Below are positions 1 through 10,729 of a stretch of 64,000 bases of DNA, piece after piece. Numbering within the stretch: the first letter of the stretch is position 1; each line of letters begins with the position of its first letter. The stretch is from Botryococcus braunii (taxonomy: Eukaryota; Chlorophyta; Trebouxiophyceae). The translations under genes were made by a program, and so were the position numbers. Location of the stretch: the NCBI GenBank assembly GCA_002005505.1, contig KV908591.1:80001-144000 (forward strand), written 5' to 3'. A model generated the notes under the pieces. The model was given only the letters and a program-made list of their open reading frames with translations, was not told where the DNA came from and did not search any database.

Positions 1-51
1 AGAGTTGCAAGTATCAGCGAGCTCAACGCAATCAAACACTTGGCGGCGGCT

Positions 52-450
52 TCTGTTATTGATGTTAGCGCCATTAGTGGGGTCCGCGCCCAACCTGCCG
101 CACGCACACCCAACCTGTTTCGGGCCTCCTCTTTTGAACCAGATCCTTTTGAAGATGTTATTTACATTGCTTTAGGGTGTCACATTTTCCCCTCCCTCCC
201 CCCCCCCCCCCACACGCACACACACACAAAATGCTTGGCAGTGACGTCTGTTATTGCTGTTAACCCCCGCTTATGGGGTCTACCCCAACCTGCCCTATGC
301 AACCGCCCCTTTCCTCCCCAAACCAATTAAACAAACGGCTGCGGTATCTGTCATTGCAGCTAGCGCCATTACTTTTGAGATCCGGGCCCAGCTTTGCGGC
401 GAGTCCGCCCGCCACCCCCGGCCCCCACCACCCAACCACTTCCCCTTTGG
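52..450. repeat. Diverged tandem repeat, three copies
   Basis: Three related blocks start near 52, 246 and 346. Each opens with a variant of TCTGTTATTG followed by a TTAGCGCC-like core and a C-rich stretch. They are diverged and of unequal length. No gene was recognised here, and the short open frames across the blocks have repeat-driven composition. Confidence 0.4.
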
Positions 451-639
451 TTGCTGGACTGCTTTGCAAGCCGGACCAATTGTGCACAGACGAGCTTCTG
501 TTTCTGGCCTCGCAAACCATTTAGGGTTGCGTGCCCTCTGTCATCCCCTCTGCAAGAGAAGCAGTTGCACCTAGAAGTCCGTGACTTGTTGTCAACCCCT
601 CTGCCAGAGGAGTTGCCCCTGAGAATGGAGATGGACTAA

Positions 640-1125
640 GGATCGCGAACAGTACTCCGGCAGTATCGAGCTTGCACAGAGAATAAATGTACAGGACAGC
701 ACATATATCGTGCTCGCGCAGACAGTACAAGTTTCAACAGTACATAGAACGAGCCCGCACAGACAGCACATTTACTGAACAGTACATACATTGAGCTCGC
801 GCAGACAGTACATGTATTGCACAGTACATGGATTTGAGCTCGTGCAGATAGTACTTGTCTTGAACAGTATATAGATTTAACTCCTGCAGACAATACATGT
901 ATGGAACAGTACATATATTGAGCTTGGCAGGCAGTACATATATTTAGCTCGTGCAGACAGTACACGAATTGAACTGTAGATAGATTGAACTTACGCTGAC
1001 AGTACAGGTATTGAACAGTACATAAACTAAGCTCGCGCAGACAGTACATGTATGGAACAATACATATATTGAGCTTGTGCAGGCAGTACATAGATTGAAC
1101 AGTAAATAGACTGCGCTCGCACAGG
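640..1125. repeat. Minisatellite, about 42-bp unit
   Basis: About eleven imperfect copies of a unit made of GAGCTCGCGCAGACAGTACA followed by TGTATTGAACAGTACATAGA. Copies vary in length and sequence. Cys/Tyr-rich open frames on the minus strand are translations of this array and not genes. Confidence 0.8.
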
Positions 1126-1148
1126 CACGGTGGAGGAGGGGGGTGTGG

Positions 1149-1386
<238 letters not shown>

Positions 1387-3349
1387 TTAAAAGGACCAGT
1401 GAAAACAAGCGGCTTCTTGAGAGACCTTTCTTATGAGCAGGCAATAGCAGCCCTTCCCCCCTGTTATCTGCATTTTCCTGTAATGACTGGAACCAGGCCA
1501 CTGATCAAGACACATCATTCCCTAAGGCATGCTACCATAGCTGAGTGGCAGCAATGAAACAAAAGCCAGATTTTTGCAACACGATCCAAGAAAGCAAGGC
1601 TTTTGCAGCAGCGATCAGTCATTAAGGGCTTCAAAGGCAAGGCATCGACAGAGATGCTGATCTTTTCCAAATGTCAGGAGGTAAGCTGGATGTGCAAGAG
1701 ATTCTACCCCTCTTGCGAAGCGAAGCGTGGTGACATTTAACAGGTGACATTATCAAAGATTGATTATGCTCCTTTCTCTACATAAGGCATTACACCTTCT
1801 TCTGCTTTCTTTGCCCAAAATTTGTGATCAGGACCCCACTCGATCGAAAGGTGCATCAAGTATAAGACTCTCCACACTGCATCTATAAGTAGGCTGTCTT
1901 ACTCCTTTGAATACTATTTCTGACCATGCAAAGTTTGGTGCAAGCAATGGACTTGTAGTATACGAAGGCTAGCTGCCAGCCTCAATTGGAGTGCAGTGGC
2001 TAGTACTGATGTTTGAGATGGCTGAGTGTAGCAAAACGCTGGTGCGTGCCTGAACTATGTATTGGAGAGCGTCCCGGATGATGACTGTCTCTTTAACATC
2101 GGGCAGAATCCAGAAATGTGTTACATATCGAATACCCGATCATGTCGTCCTTTTGCACGGTAACGATCCAACAAACAGCGCACAAGATTGAGAGCTTCCT
2201 GCGCTCCATCACAATGGCTGTTTAAATATATTATGATCCCTTGCCCCATGACAAGCTACGACATTGCTGAACTGTTTAACCCCATTGCACGTCGCCAAAA
2301 CCTCCGTTTTACACCTGATTGCTATGGAGTATCCACCACAAACTAGAAACGTGCCAGACACAAAGGTTTGGCAACCACAGTCATGAAACTGGAGAACGAC
2401 TGCTCCGTTCAAGGAGCGCCTCCCCGTCAGGTAGCCCCAGAACGACGTCGCAATTCAACCGGACGAAACTGAAAGAACCATGATCCTTAAATATCTATGT
2501 ATAAACTGGACATCAAGAAATGAACTGAAACATGCAGGAAGAACCAAGGATCGAAAGAATTGTGACCCAGACGCGCATGGGTTCAGCCTGCAGTCCCGAC
2601 ATGGAAGAAAGAAACCACAGCTATACGTCCCGAGCCCAAAGACAAGATGTGGAGGAGCTTTTAAGCAATGCTGAGGTGATACCTTGATTTGGAAATGTCC
2701 CAAGGCAGGACTGTTGCGAGGCACTCCTCCACCCTAACCCGGACGACCTCACCGCGAAAAGGAAGAATCTAAGTCTCAGCTTTCGCACAGAGACACTAAC
2801 ACAAGCCTTGATATCGTCGTTGCTAGTGTGTGCGCCCATCAAGTCGTCGTGATCAGCGTAGAGGAAGAAAAATTGGCCTTCAGCCTGCAGCAGGGAATTC
2901 CAATATCTGACGGGTGAAAGGTAGGGTTTACGCGCAGATGCTCTCACGTGCGCGGCAGGAGCACTGCATGTAGAATTCAGTGTGAAGAGTGCAAAGTGTG
3001 AAGAGATGCTTTTTACGGCTCATGGTTCGGAGGAAAATTGAAGCATGACTTATCCAAGTGGACAAGATGCGATCTTTTCCCTCCAGGGTCCGTCACCTTC
3101 TTAGAAAAACGTCCCAAGGCATAAATGACGTAAACCTTAATGACCCTGCAAACCTCCACTCACTGCAAAGTTGTTAAACGGTTTGGCGACTGATATATGC
3201 ACTTTTACTTCTAAACGGTTTGATTACATGAGGGTTTGTGAGCAAATTTAGAAGGAAAAGTGAAATATAATTAAAATTAAGATTGAAGCCTATTCCAACC
3301 GCAAATATATTTGAAGGCATGGGCCATAGAGATAGAAGTGATGCGAGGC

Positions 3350-3447
3350 CTTCAAGAGGCAACAAACATATTCAGTTTCATTGACTAGACGTATATCTGG
3401 TGAGCACTGGCGGGCGAGATGTAGGTAGAACAGATGCCAAGTCTTTA
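3350..3447. repeat. Minisatellite flank left of copia insertion
   Basis: This segment carries an AACAAACATATTCAGTTTCA-type unit with a following GTATAT, GGTAGAAC and TGATGC-like part. The same unit resumes at 16726 on the far side of the copia element. The retrotransposon therefore landed inside a pre-existing 85-90 bp minisatellite. Confidence 0.75.
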
Positions 3448-4178
3448 TGAACAATTCTGAGCGTGGCGTTTCCTGTATGACCCGGCACGAGGGTGTTTAG
3501 CCCGGCGACACTCTTGTTGTATGTCGAGTAACAAGCAGTGGCGACTGTGAATGAGATGACTTGACTGGCAACAGTTAAATGACAAACACCCGAAGTGCTT
3601 TTGATGTCCCAATCAAGTCTTACAATGCTTATTGCTCTCTCTCATCACTCAGCAATTCAAACTACTCTATCTACGACGTTACTGATTGTCTGCATTACCG
3701 ATGTCCGATGAGCTAAAGCATTAGCACCTTTCTATTACACATTATCTAGACCCTTTCCTAATCCATTGTTCTTGTGTATGTGATGTCCTGACAACAGTCT
3801 ACCTGTATGACCCGGCACGAGGGTGTTTAGCCCGGCGACACTCTTGTTGTATGTCGAGTAACAAGCAGTGGCGACTGTGAATGAGATGACTTGACTGGCA
3901 ACAGTTAAATGACAAACACCCGAAGTGCTTTTGATGTCCCAATCAAGTGCCTCATTCCTTCGAGCCAGGGGCATATAGCCTTTCGAGCAAACCGTGTCAG
4001 ATTACCTCATCCTCCCTTATCAACGTAAAATTGGTCTAGATTGGTTCTGGCAGAACTCCTAGGTTCTGCCACCCATTACTCATTCTACTAAATGTTCTCA
4101 CTGGTAATTGGAGCTTATCTGGCCACCATTACTCTTCTGAGGGAAAGGCACCCAATATGCTCTTTCACTATTATAACA
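3448..4178 (-). repeat. Copia 3' LTR (left)
   Basis: 731 bp, TG...CA ends, preceded by the CTTTA target copy. It contains an internal direct duplication: a 147-bp block at 3472-3618 recurs, apparently identical, at 3802-3948, with about 183 bp between them. Confidence 0.95.
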
Positions 4179-4196
4179 CTTCCCCTTGCCTTTTCC
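4179..4196 (-). other. Copia polypurine tract
   Basis: On the minus strand the bases AGGAAAAGGCAAGGGGAAG lie directly against the 3' LTR and start just after the TGA stop of the RT-RNase H frame. Position and purine run are typical for the plus-strand primer of reverse transcription. Confidence 0.85.
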
Positions 4197-5846
4197 TCAC
4201 AAAAACTTGGCCAAACCCAGAGCCTCACGATGTCCTTGAAATACCTGCCTTGTTAAAGGCTTTGTGAATATATCCGCCACATTCCTTGCAGAAGGAACGT
4301 ATTTCACATCAACTTGACCCAATGCAATGGCTTCCCGCGCAAAGTGGAAGCTGATAGCAATATGCTTAGTATGCTTAGAGAACACTGGATTTCTGAGATG
4401 ATTGATGCATCCCTGATTATCACAGTGAATCTTGACAATGCATGGGGAAATCCCAATCTCTTCAAGGAATCCCTTCATCCAATTGGCCTCTTTGACAGCT
4501 GCACTTGCCGCCATGAACTCCGCTTCTACAGTGGATGTGGCAACTGCTGACTGCTTCTTGCTCCCCCAAACTACAGCTCCACCAAACACTCGGATGATAT
4601 ACCCTGTAGTGGAAAATCGATGATCTTGGTCCCCACCATAATCTGCATCAACAAAACCCTCAAGCTCTGTGTCCTTCCCTCCAAGGACCAAAACGAGATC
4701 TCTGGTTGCCTTCAGATATTTCAACACTCTGATGGCTTCATTCCAGTGAGCAGTAGTAGGGGTATTCCTGTACCTGGAAAGCACTCCCACAGCCTGTGAA
4801 ATATCAGGCCTAGTGGTATTTGCAATGTACAACAGTGACCCAACCAGTTCACAATACCTGTGTCCTGGTGGCAGGGGGCTCCCAGCACCAATGCTGTCAC
4901 TGTTGTCCTTGGACATAGGCCTCTGTGTGGCTACAAAATCTTTGGTCATAGGGGTGTCGGGCCCCACAGACTCCTGATCCAGCCCAAATTTTTCAACCAG
5001 TGCATCAATCTTAGGAATGCAGCTCAATGAAATTAGCCCTTTATCCCTATCTCTCATCACTTGACAGCCCAGGAAATCTTTTACCTCTCCTAAATCATGA
5101 ATGGTGAACTCTTGCTTGAGTAAACCCTTCACTCTCTCAATCTCTCCCATGCCTTTGGAAACTATCAGCAGATCATCTACATAAATCAACACAAATGACT
5201 TTCCTCCATCTACTGAACACTTCACATAGAGACCAGCATCACTCTTGCACACTTCATAGCCCATGGTATGTAGCTTCTCATTAAGGGTCTTATGCCATGC
5301 CCTTGGAGCTTGCTTCAGGCCATACAATGCCTTCTTCAAGCGACACACTGTATTACCATCCCCATTTTCAAACCCAGGAGGTTGTGTGACATAAACCTCC
5401 TCTTCTAATTCCCCATTCAGGAAAGCAGTCTTGACATCCACCTGGTGAATTTCAAGACCCTCTTGTGCAGCCACTGACAGTAATGCTCTCCTGGATCCAT
5501 AACTGCTAGTTGGGGCAAAGACTTCCATGACATCTACTCCAGGAATTTGCCTGCATCCTTGAGCTACCAGCCTAGCCTTGAACCTCAGCACATTACCATG
5601 GGCATCCATTTTCACGGAAAAGATCCAATGAACTGGAATTACTTTATGGCCACGAGGTCTAGGAACATACTCCATGACCTCGTGGGCATCCAAAGAATTC
5701 TGCTCTTCTTGCATAGCAGCCTTCCAATATTCCCACTGAGGGGACTTCTGTGCCTCCTTCAAACTGGAAGGCACACTAATTTTCCCAAACCGCACCCCTG
5801 TGTGCTTCCCCTGATCTGGCTTACTCTCACTCTCTCTTTCACCCAC
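4197..5846 (-). CDS. Copia reverse transcriptase - RNase H
   Basis: A 549-codon frame. The reverse transcriptase (RVT_2) core covers roughly residues 60-300: a PVHWIFSVK entry, VDVKTAFLNGEL with a catalytic Asp, LKKALYGLKQAPRAWH, and the active-site box IYVDDLLI near residue 220. RNase H follows with VDADYGGD near residue 395, STVEAEFMA near 435 and IHCDNQG near 475. The C-terminal DIFTKPL motif typical of copia elements is present. The frame opens without its own start: it should continue from the integrase frame, but a single-base shift near 5848 separates them. It makes cDNA from element RNA in virus-like particles. Confidence 0.95.
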   Translation of the reverse strand: MGERESESKPDQGKHTGVRFGKISVPSSLKEAQKSPQWEYWKAAMQEEQNSLDAHEVMEYVPRPRGHKVIPVHWIFSVKMDAHGNVLRFKARLVAQGCRQIPGVDVMEVFAPTSSYGSRRALLSVAAQEGLEIHQVDVKTAFLNGELEEEVYVTQPPGFENGDGNTVCRLKKALYGLKQAPRAWHKTLNEKLHTMGYEVCKSDAGLYVKCSVDGGKSFVLIYVDDLLIVSKGMGEIERVKGLLKQEFTIHDLGEVKDFLGCQVMRDRDKGLISLSCIPKIDALVEKFGLDQESVGPDTPMTKDFVATQRPMSKDNSDSIGAGSPLPPGHRYCELVGSLLYIANTTRPDISQAVGVLSRYRNTPTTAHWNEAIRVLKYLKATRDLVLVLGGKDTELEGFVDADYGGDQDHRFSTTGYIIRVFGGAVVWGSKKQSAVATSTVEAEFMAASAAVKEANWMKGFLEEIGISPCIVKIHCDNQGCINHLRNPVFSKHTKHIAISFHFAREAIALGQVDVKYVPSARNVADIFTKPLTRQVFQGHREALGLAKFL

Positions 5847-7841
5847 TACTCTTTCGCTGAATGTCGCCGCATTGCACCTGGGTGCAGTTTGTGAGGATTC
5901 TGACTTTCCTCGCTGCTCCCTCTCTCTTTAGACTCACAGTGTGCCTTTTCGAGCTTACTGCTTCGCACTCTCACATCATCCTCCCAGACACAGGTATCTC
6001 TCGGAAAGCTCTTGTAATTGGGCAAATTCTCACACTGTCCAAGCTTCCGATTCACCTCCTCATCCACACTCTTACATGACTGACGTGCTTCAGCCTCGTC
6101 AGAGCTCTCGCAGGCAATTGGACCACTCTGCCCAGCTTGGACACTTGGTCTGTTTTGGTGTTGTGCCCCTGTCTCTCTCTCTCTCTGTCTGCTCCCCGCC
6201 AAACATGAGCGCTGGGGCGCAGGCCCAGCAGCACGCTCACAGGCATAGCCCACACTTGTGTGGCTGGCACCACATTGTCTTTGGGCATTACAGACAGAAC
6301 TCACATCTCTAACAATTTCCTCAGGTACTGAACAGGTCCCACCCAAGAAACTCAGCTCACTTGGACCATCCTCAGTCTGATCAGAGACTGTCCCCCTCTC
6401 ATCGCTCACATGTGATGCAGGTCTCTCAGGATCCTGACCTCTTTCCTGCACTTCCCCTGGTCCCTGTGACTCGGTGTCACATTCAGTCAACCCCACTCGC
6501 TCACAGCTCTCTCCCTTCTCCTGTGCCAGCAGGAGCTCGCGAGCAGCAGTGCGATGCTCGTAACGTTGTGATCTTGTCAATCCATCCGGAGGCTGGCCTT
6601 CGTTGTCAGGCCGTGGATCTCTGAGTATCTGCTGTGCTCGCTCTAAACACCGTTGATGTCCTCCACTGTCGGGATTCCCTCTTGCCATTCGATGAAGTGT
6701 CTCCAACATGCCGGACTGGTCCAGGTCCAGCGGATGAGTTCCTCCCGGTGATCCAGTGGCAAGATCAGAGGCACCTTCCTCCGGGAGGCACTTCCCCTGA
6801 CAGCCAGGCTCGGTTGCAGCCTCGTCAGGGGCTTCTGGGAGGGTGCTGTCAGGTCTGTTGCTGGAGCAGGGTATGCTGATCGTGCCATCCTGAGTGTGGG
6901 GTTGGATGTGACCAGCAGGAAGTTCACTGTCCCGCTGCTGGAGGTGCAGGCCTTCAGGATATGAAAACTGTTGTGGCTGTCCAGGCAGAATGTGTATTCC
7001 CACTCTGGAGGCCCCCCGAATGTGCTCCACAAATTCCACATCTCTGCTCTCCCGCCAGACCCCTCCTCCTAGATAGATTCGAAATGCCTTGGACACTGGC
7101 GAATATCCAGTGAACATCCCGGGCACTGCCTTGGGTGCAAATACACCCCTCTGCTGGTCTGGAACATGCACAAATGCCAGACATCCCCAGGTACGTAGAA
7201 GGGAGACATCAGGTTTATATCCCATAAACATTTCACAGGGGGTAAGAGGCCTGCCTGAGCTGGGTCCCATGTTCAGAAGGGTGCAGGCTGTCTCCAGAGC
7301 CTCTTTCCACATCACAGGACTGGCCGCTGCGAAGTTGAGAAGTGTCCTGGTTCGCTCCTTGAGGGTCCTGTTGGCTCGCTCTGCTATCCCATTCTGTTGC
7401 GGGGTATATGGCGCTGACATCTCCAACTTAGTGCCCTGAGATGCACAGAACTCCTTGAATTTGGCATTAATAAATTCAGTACCCCTGTCACATCGAATGC
7501 ATTTCACAGTGGTTCTTCGTTCAGTCTGCCAAAACAGGATAAGATCCCTGACAACAGCTCCGATAACATCCTTAGATTTAACTGGCAAGGCTGCTTTCCA
7601 TCCTGATGCTTCATCAACTACTGTCACCCAAAACCGTTCTCCAGTGATTGCAGCTGGAGTTATGGGACCCACAGTGTCAATGTGAATTCTGTCAAGAGGG
7701 TTCACTGCAGGTCTGGAACTTTCCCCAAAAGGTGGGCGGGCATGCTTCCCCTCAATAGGCTTCACAGTACTTGGGGCATTTTTCACAAGGGGAGAGATGT
7801 GTGTCTAGGCCAGTGACTAACTGCTCGCTGCTCAAACGTTG
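5846..7841 (-). CDS. Copia integrase, frameshifted near its start
   Basis: The 646-codon frame 5846-7786 carries the integrase core: IHIDTVGP (first Asp), CIRCDRGTEF (second Asp near residue 99) and QQNGIAERANR (Glu near residue 135), then the GYKP and WGCLAFVHVP signatures of copia integrases. From 7841 down to about 7780 the upstream part, with CEKC (the last two zinc ligands of the HHCC finger), reads in another frame, so a one-base shift lies near 7780. The C-terminal 350 residues are low-complexity, rich in E, S, P and Q, and form the linker to RT. The frame closes with TAG near 5848, one frame away from the RT. Confidence 0.92.
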
Positions 7842-8005
7842 TGTAGCGCGCGGCAGGCAGACTCCGCCAGGGTTAGCCCCGTCGGATGCCAAGCGGTACA
7901 TTAGGCTAGGCGTAGCCTCTTTAGGCTTCGCGCTAGCACATACGGTGTGGCGCTCGGGCCACACTGGCACTTTTCATCGGTGCAAACAATTCGGATAACT
8001 TTACA
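7842..8005 (+). repeat. Ty3 5' LTR
   Basis: 164 bp, begins TGTAGCGCGCGG and ends CTTTACA. It is matched by 13626-13786 apart from three deleted bases around the GGGTTAGCCCCGTCGG segment. Confidence 0.95.
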
Positions 8006-8007
8006 TT

Positions 8008-8021
8008 TGGTGCCCCATATT
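8008..8021 (+). other. Possible Ty3 primer-binding site
   Basis: Two bases after the 5' LTR comes TGGTGCCCCATATT. TGG at this spacing would pair with a tRNA CCA end. I could not match the rest to a particular tRNA. Confidence 0.5.
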
Positions 8022-8109
8022 GGTCACTTCTGCTTTGATTGGCTTGACAAATTTTTTTTTAAGCATCTTCGCTTTTCGGTTTGGGGTTGCGCTCCTTTGT
8101 TTGGGTTTA

Positions 8110-9601
8110 ATGGCTCTCGTTTTGCCGCCGATCCCGACCGACCTCGTCCCTTTGGTGGGCAAACCTCCTCGATCCACGCTAAGGAGGCTCCCATACCCTG
8201 GAAATACTAGACCTTATTATTCATATCTGAAAGAGTTGGATATTGAGGTGCCAGATATTCCAGAGGGTGTTGACCCGGTCGACTCGACTTCGGGTTATGA
8301 CTGGAAGGGCTTGCTTTCCAAGGTTTTTGACTTTGAGACTGCTGAGGAAGCTCTTGAGTGGGCAAGGCTCGGCATTGTTGAAGTCATCAACGATTTGAAA
8401 GAGGCTCGGGCACTTATGACGGAGTGTGCCGATTCAGTTCGGCACCCGTCCTCTGAGGGCGACGATGGCCTAGGCCTTGCACAATGTTCCAAAGACTTAG
8501 TGGAAGCTTCCACTATTTGGGCAAAAGTTGTGTGGAGGTATTGGCTTTGGTGCGCTGCGGCGCGCGCTTTTTATGCTCGGATCCCGAGTCATGTCCTACA
8601 CGACAGAAGGGTGACCAGCATAGAGTCGTCTGTCCAAGCTCTTAACACTGATATTGGGTCTTTGGGAACCCAAGTTGGCAGCCTGGACGGCAAGATGGAC
8701 GCGATTATGCGTTTGCTGCAAGGATCGGGGGGGGGGGGGACAAGGTGCGTCTCCCTCGCCTATGCCTTTCGTTGCTCCTAAAACGAGGCCTCCAGCGCCT
8801 ATTTTTAATGGAAGCAAGGATGGGACTAAGATAACAACTTGGTTCGAGCAGTTTGCGGCATACGCGGCGTTGTTGCAGCTCACTCCTGACACGCTTGTAG
8901 ATCACGCATCCTTGTGTCTTTCTGGGAAAGCAGCTGAACAATGGGCTTTGATCAAAAAGTCTTTGGCTTTGCATGGCAAGGATGTGAAAGACTTTGATTT
9001 GTTCAAAGCTGAATTGTTGGCCAACTTTGTCGATATGTCAGTGGAAGACACCGTGCGATATCGTTTGGCGCAACTTAAACAATCTGGAACAGTGGCTCAA
9101 TACTATACTGCCTTTAGGGCAATAACAGTTGAGGCAGTCACATATCCGGTAACTGGGCCTGAAGCTTGTGCAGCTTTTCGGGCTGGCCTAAAACCCGCTC
9201 TACTTGAACTCATTATGAAGGATGCCTCGGTAAGGCGTGAGATGAGCAATGTGGAGGCGGTGGTGAAAGCTGCCAAAGAGGCTGAATCTTTGTTGGCTAT
9301 GCTTTCAGGTGTCTCCAAGGGAAAGGAGAAGGTCTATGGGGACCGCGAGGAGGGAGAAGTACCTCGGGACCGTGGGACCAAGCGTCCCGCCCATAACCAT
9401 CCCAAGGGAGCCACACGCCACTTGGGCAAACTTCAGAAGAAGTACGGCCTAAGCCAGGACAGGCGGGAGGCGGCTGGGAAGCTGGCCTCTGGCGTCTGTT
9501 TCGAATGCAACAAGCCCGGCCATTTTGCATTCGAATGCCCTCTCAAGAAGGGGTCTTCTGGCAAGAAGACAAGCCCCGGCGCGGGACCTTCTAATGCTTG
9601 A
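8110..9601 (+). CDS. Ty3 Gag, frame changes at a poly-G tract
   Basis: The first ATG of the frame is at 8110. The N-terminal part (8110 to about 8728) is a coiled, acidic segment. After a run of twelve G at 8728-8739 the continuation lies in the next frame and runs to 9601. That second part has a retrotransposon Gag fold: PIFNGSKDGTKITTWFEQF, then a helix-rich body, a basic tail, and a CCHC zinc knuckle CFECNKPGHFAFEC near 9498-9540. Gag packages the element RNA. The frame ends at a single TGA (9599-9601), and the pol frame follows in the same phase with no further stop. Confidence 0.88.
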
Positions 9602-10729
9602 AGGTGTGGGCCTTCGCTTGGCGATGTAGGCCCTGCATGTTTGACGTCTATTCATGCATTTGCTTGTCAAGAAGCCGTGTCACAGCTTGTGATGGTGTTT
9701 CCTGCCGAGGTGCAGGGGAGCAAGGCCACGGCGATGCTGGACTCTGGAGCTTCTTGCAATGTGGTCAGTGCAGACTTTGCTAAAGCCCTTCACTTGGAGA
9801 TTGTGCCGCCGAAGGGGGATTCTTTAAGCATTAAGTTGGCTGACGGGAGAGCTGTAAACCACATCGGATGTGCTGTCTTAGACATTGTCATCCAGGGGGT
9901 ACAGTTTGCAAAGGTGTCGTGTCTTGTGCTAGACTTTGCCATGGATTGGAATGTGCTGTTGGGGACTCCCTGGTTAAAGACATTCCGTGCAAATCTCATG
10001 TTTGAAGAGGACACCGTTAGGGGGTATACAAGAAAGAACAAGCCGTTCGTTTTGCGTTGCCCGCCTAAGGAGGAGAGGCCTTTGAAGGGTTCAGAAGTGG
10101 AGGATGTGCCTAGATTGGTTTTGTCTGCAGTGCAGGCTAGAAGGTTAAGCAGAAAGGGCTGTCAGTCCTTTCTGGCAATTGTAACCGATCTATCTACCGA
10201 TCCGAATGTCTCCATTCCTTCTCCTAACTCTCCTGTTGTTGACATACTCAGTGAATTCCAAGATGTTTTCCCTGAAGATGTCCCGCACCTTCCGCCTGAG
10301 AGGCAAGGGGTTAGACACACTATACCCTTGAGCGATCCACATGCTCGTCCACCGTCTCGTCCGTTGTACCGGCTTTCACGCTTAGAGTATGATGAGGCGT
10401 TACGCCAGACAAAGCTATTGTTGGACAAAGGGTATATACAGCCGTCTACATCACCCTATGGTGCGCCCATTCTTTTTGTGCAAAAGAAGGATGGAAGCCT
10501 CCGGATGGTCATTGATTACCGAGCTTTGAATCGACAGACGGTCAAGAACAGGTATCCGATGCCTCGTATCGATGATACTCTTGATCAACTGCAGGGTTCT
10601 ACAGTGTTCTCTAGTCTTGACCTCACGTCTGGCTATCACCAGATCCGGATCACAGATGAGGATATGCCAAAGACAGCTGGAGAACACCCGCGGGGTTGTT
10701 CGAGTGGCGGGTTTTGCCATTTGGGCTGA
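9602..10729 (+). CDS. Ty3 protease and N-terminal reverse transcriptase
   Basis: Same phase as Gag after the TGA at 9599-9601; the first ATG is 9641. An aspartic protease motif [11 protein letters not shown] lies at about 9736-9768. The RT begins with the [11 protein letters not shown] and [17 protein letters not shown] motifs and [12 protein letters not shown], followed by [10 protein letters not shown] near 10618. About 10675 the frame shifts by one base, and the rest of this frame to 10729 is out of phase. The continuation ([12 protein letters not shown]) is in the next entry. Confidence 0.93.
   Translation, partial: RCGPSLGDVGPACLTSIHAFACQEAVSQLVMVFPAEVQGSKATAMLDSGASCNVVSADFAKALHLEIVPPKGDSLSIKLADGRAVNHIGCAVLDIVIQGVQFAKVSCLVLDFAMDWNVLLGTPWLKTFRANLMFEEDTVRGYTRKNKPFVLRCPPKEERPLKGSEVEDVPRLVLSAVQARRLSRKGCQSFLAIVTDLSTDPNVSIPSPNSPVVDILSEFQDVFPEDVPHLPPERQGVRHTIPLSDPHARPPSRPLYRLSRLEYDEALRQTKLLLDKGYIQPSTSPYGAPILFVQKKDGSLRMVIDYRALNRQTVKNRYPMPRIDDTLDQLQGSTVFSSLDLTSGYHQIRITDEDMPKTAGEHPRGCSSGGFCHLG

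Noticed and set aside
2209..2947. Two minus-strand frames (67 and 108 codons)
   Set aside because: No motif, no consistent splice sites and no neighbouring exon. One contains a YADHDDL piece that recalls a polymerase box, but the context does not support it.
5861..7685. Plus-strand frames across the copia integrase and RT
   Set aside because: They mirror the strongly supported minus-strand polyprotein.
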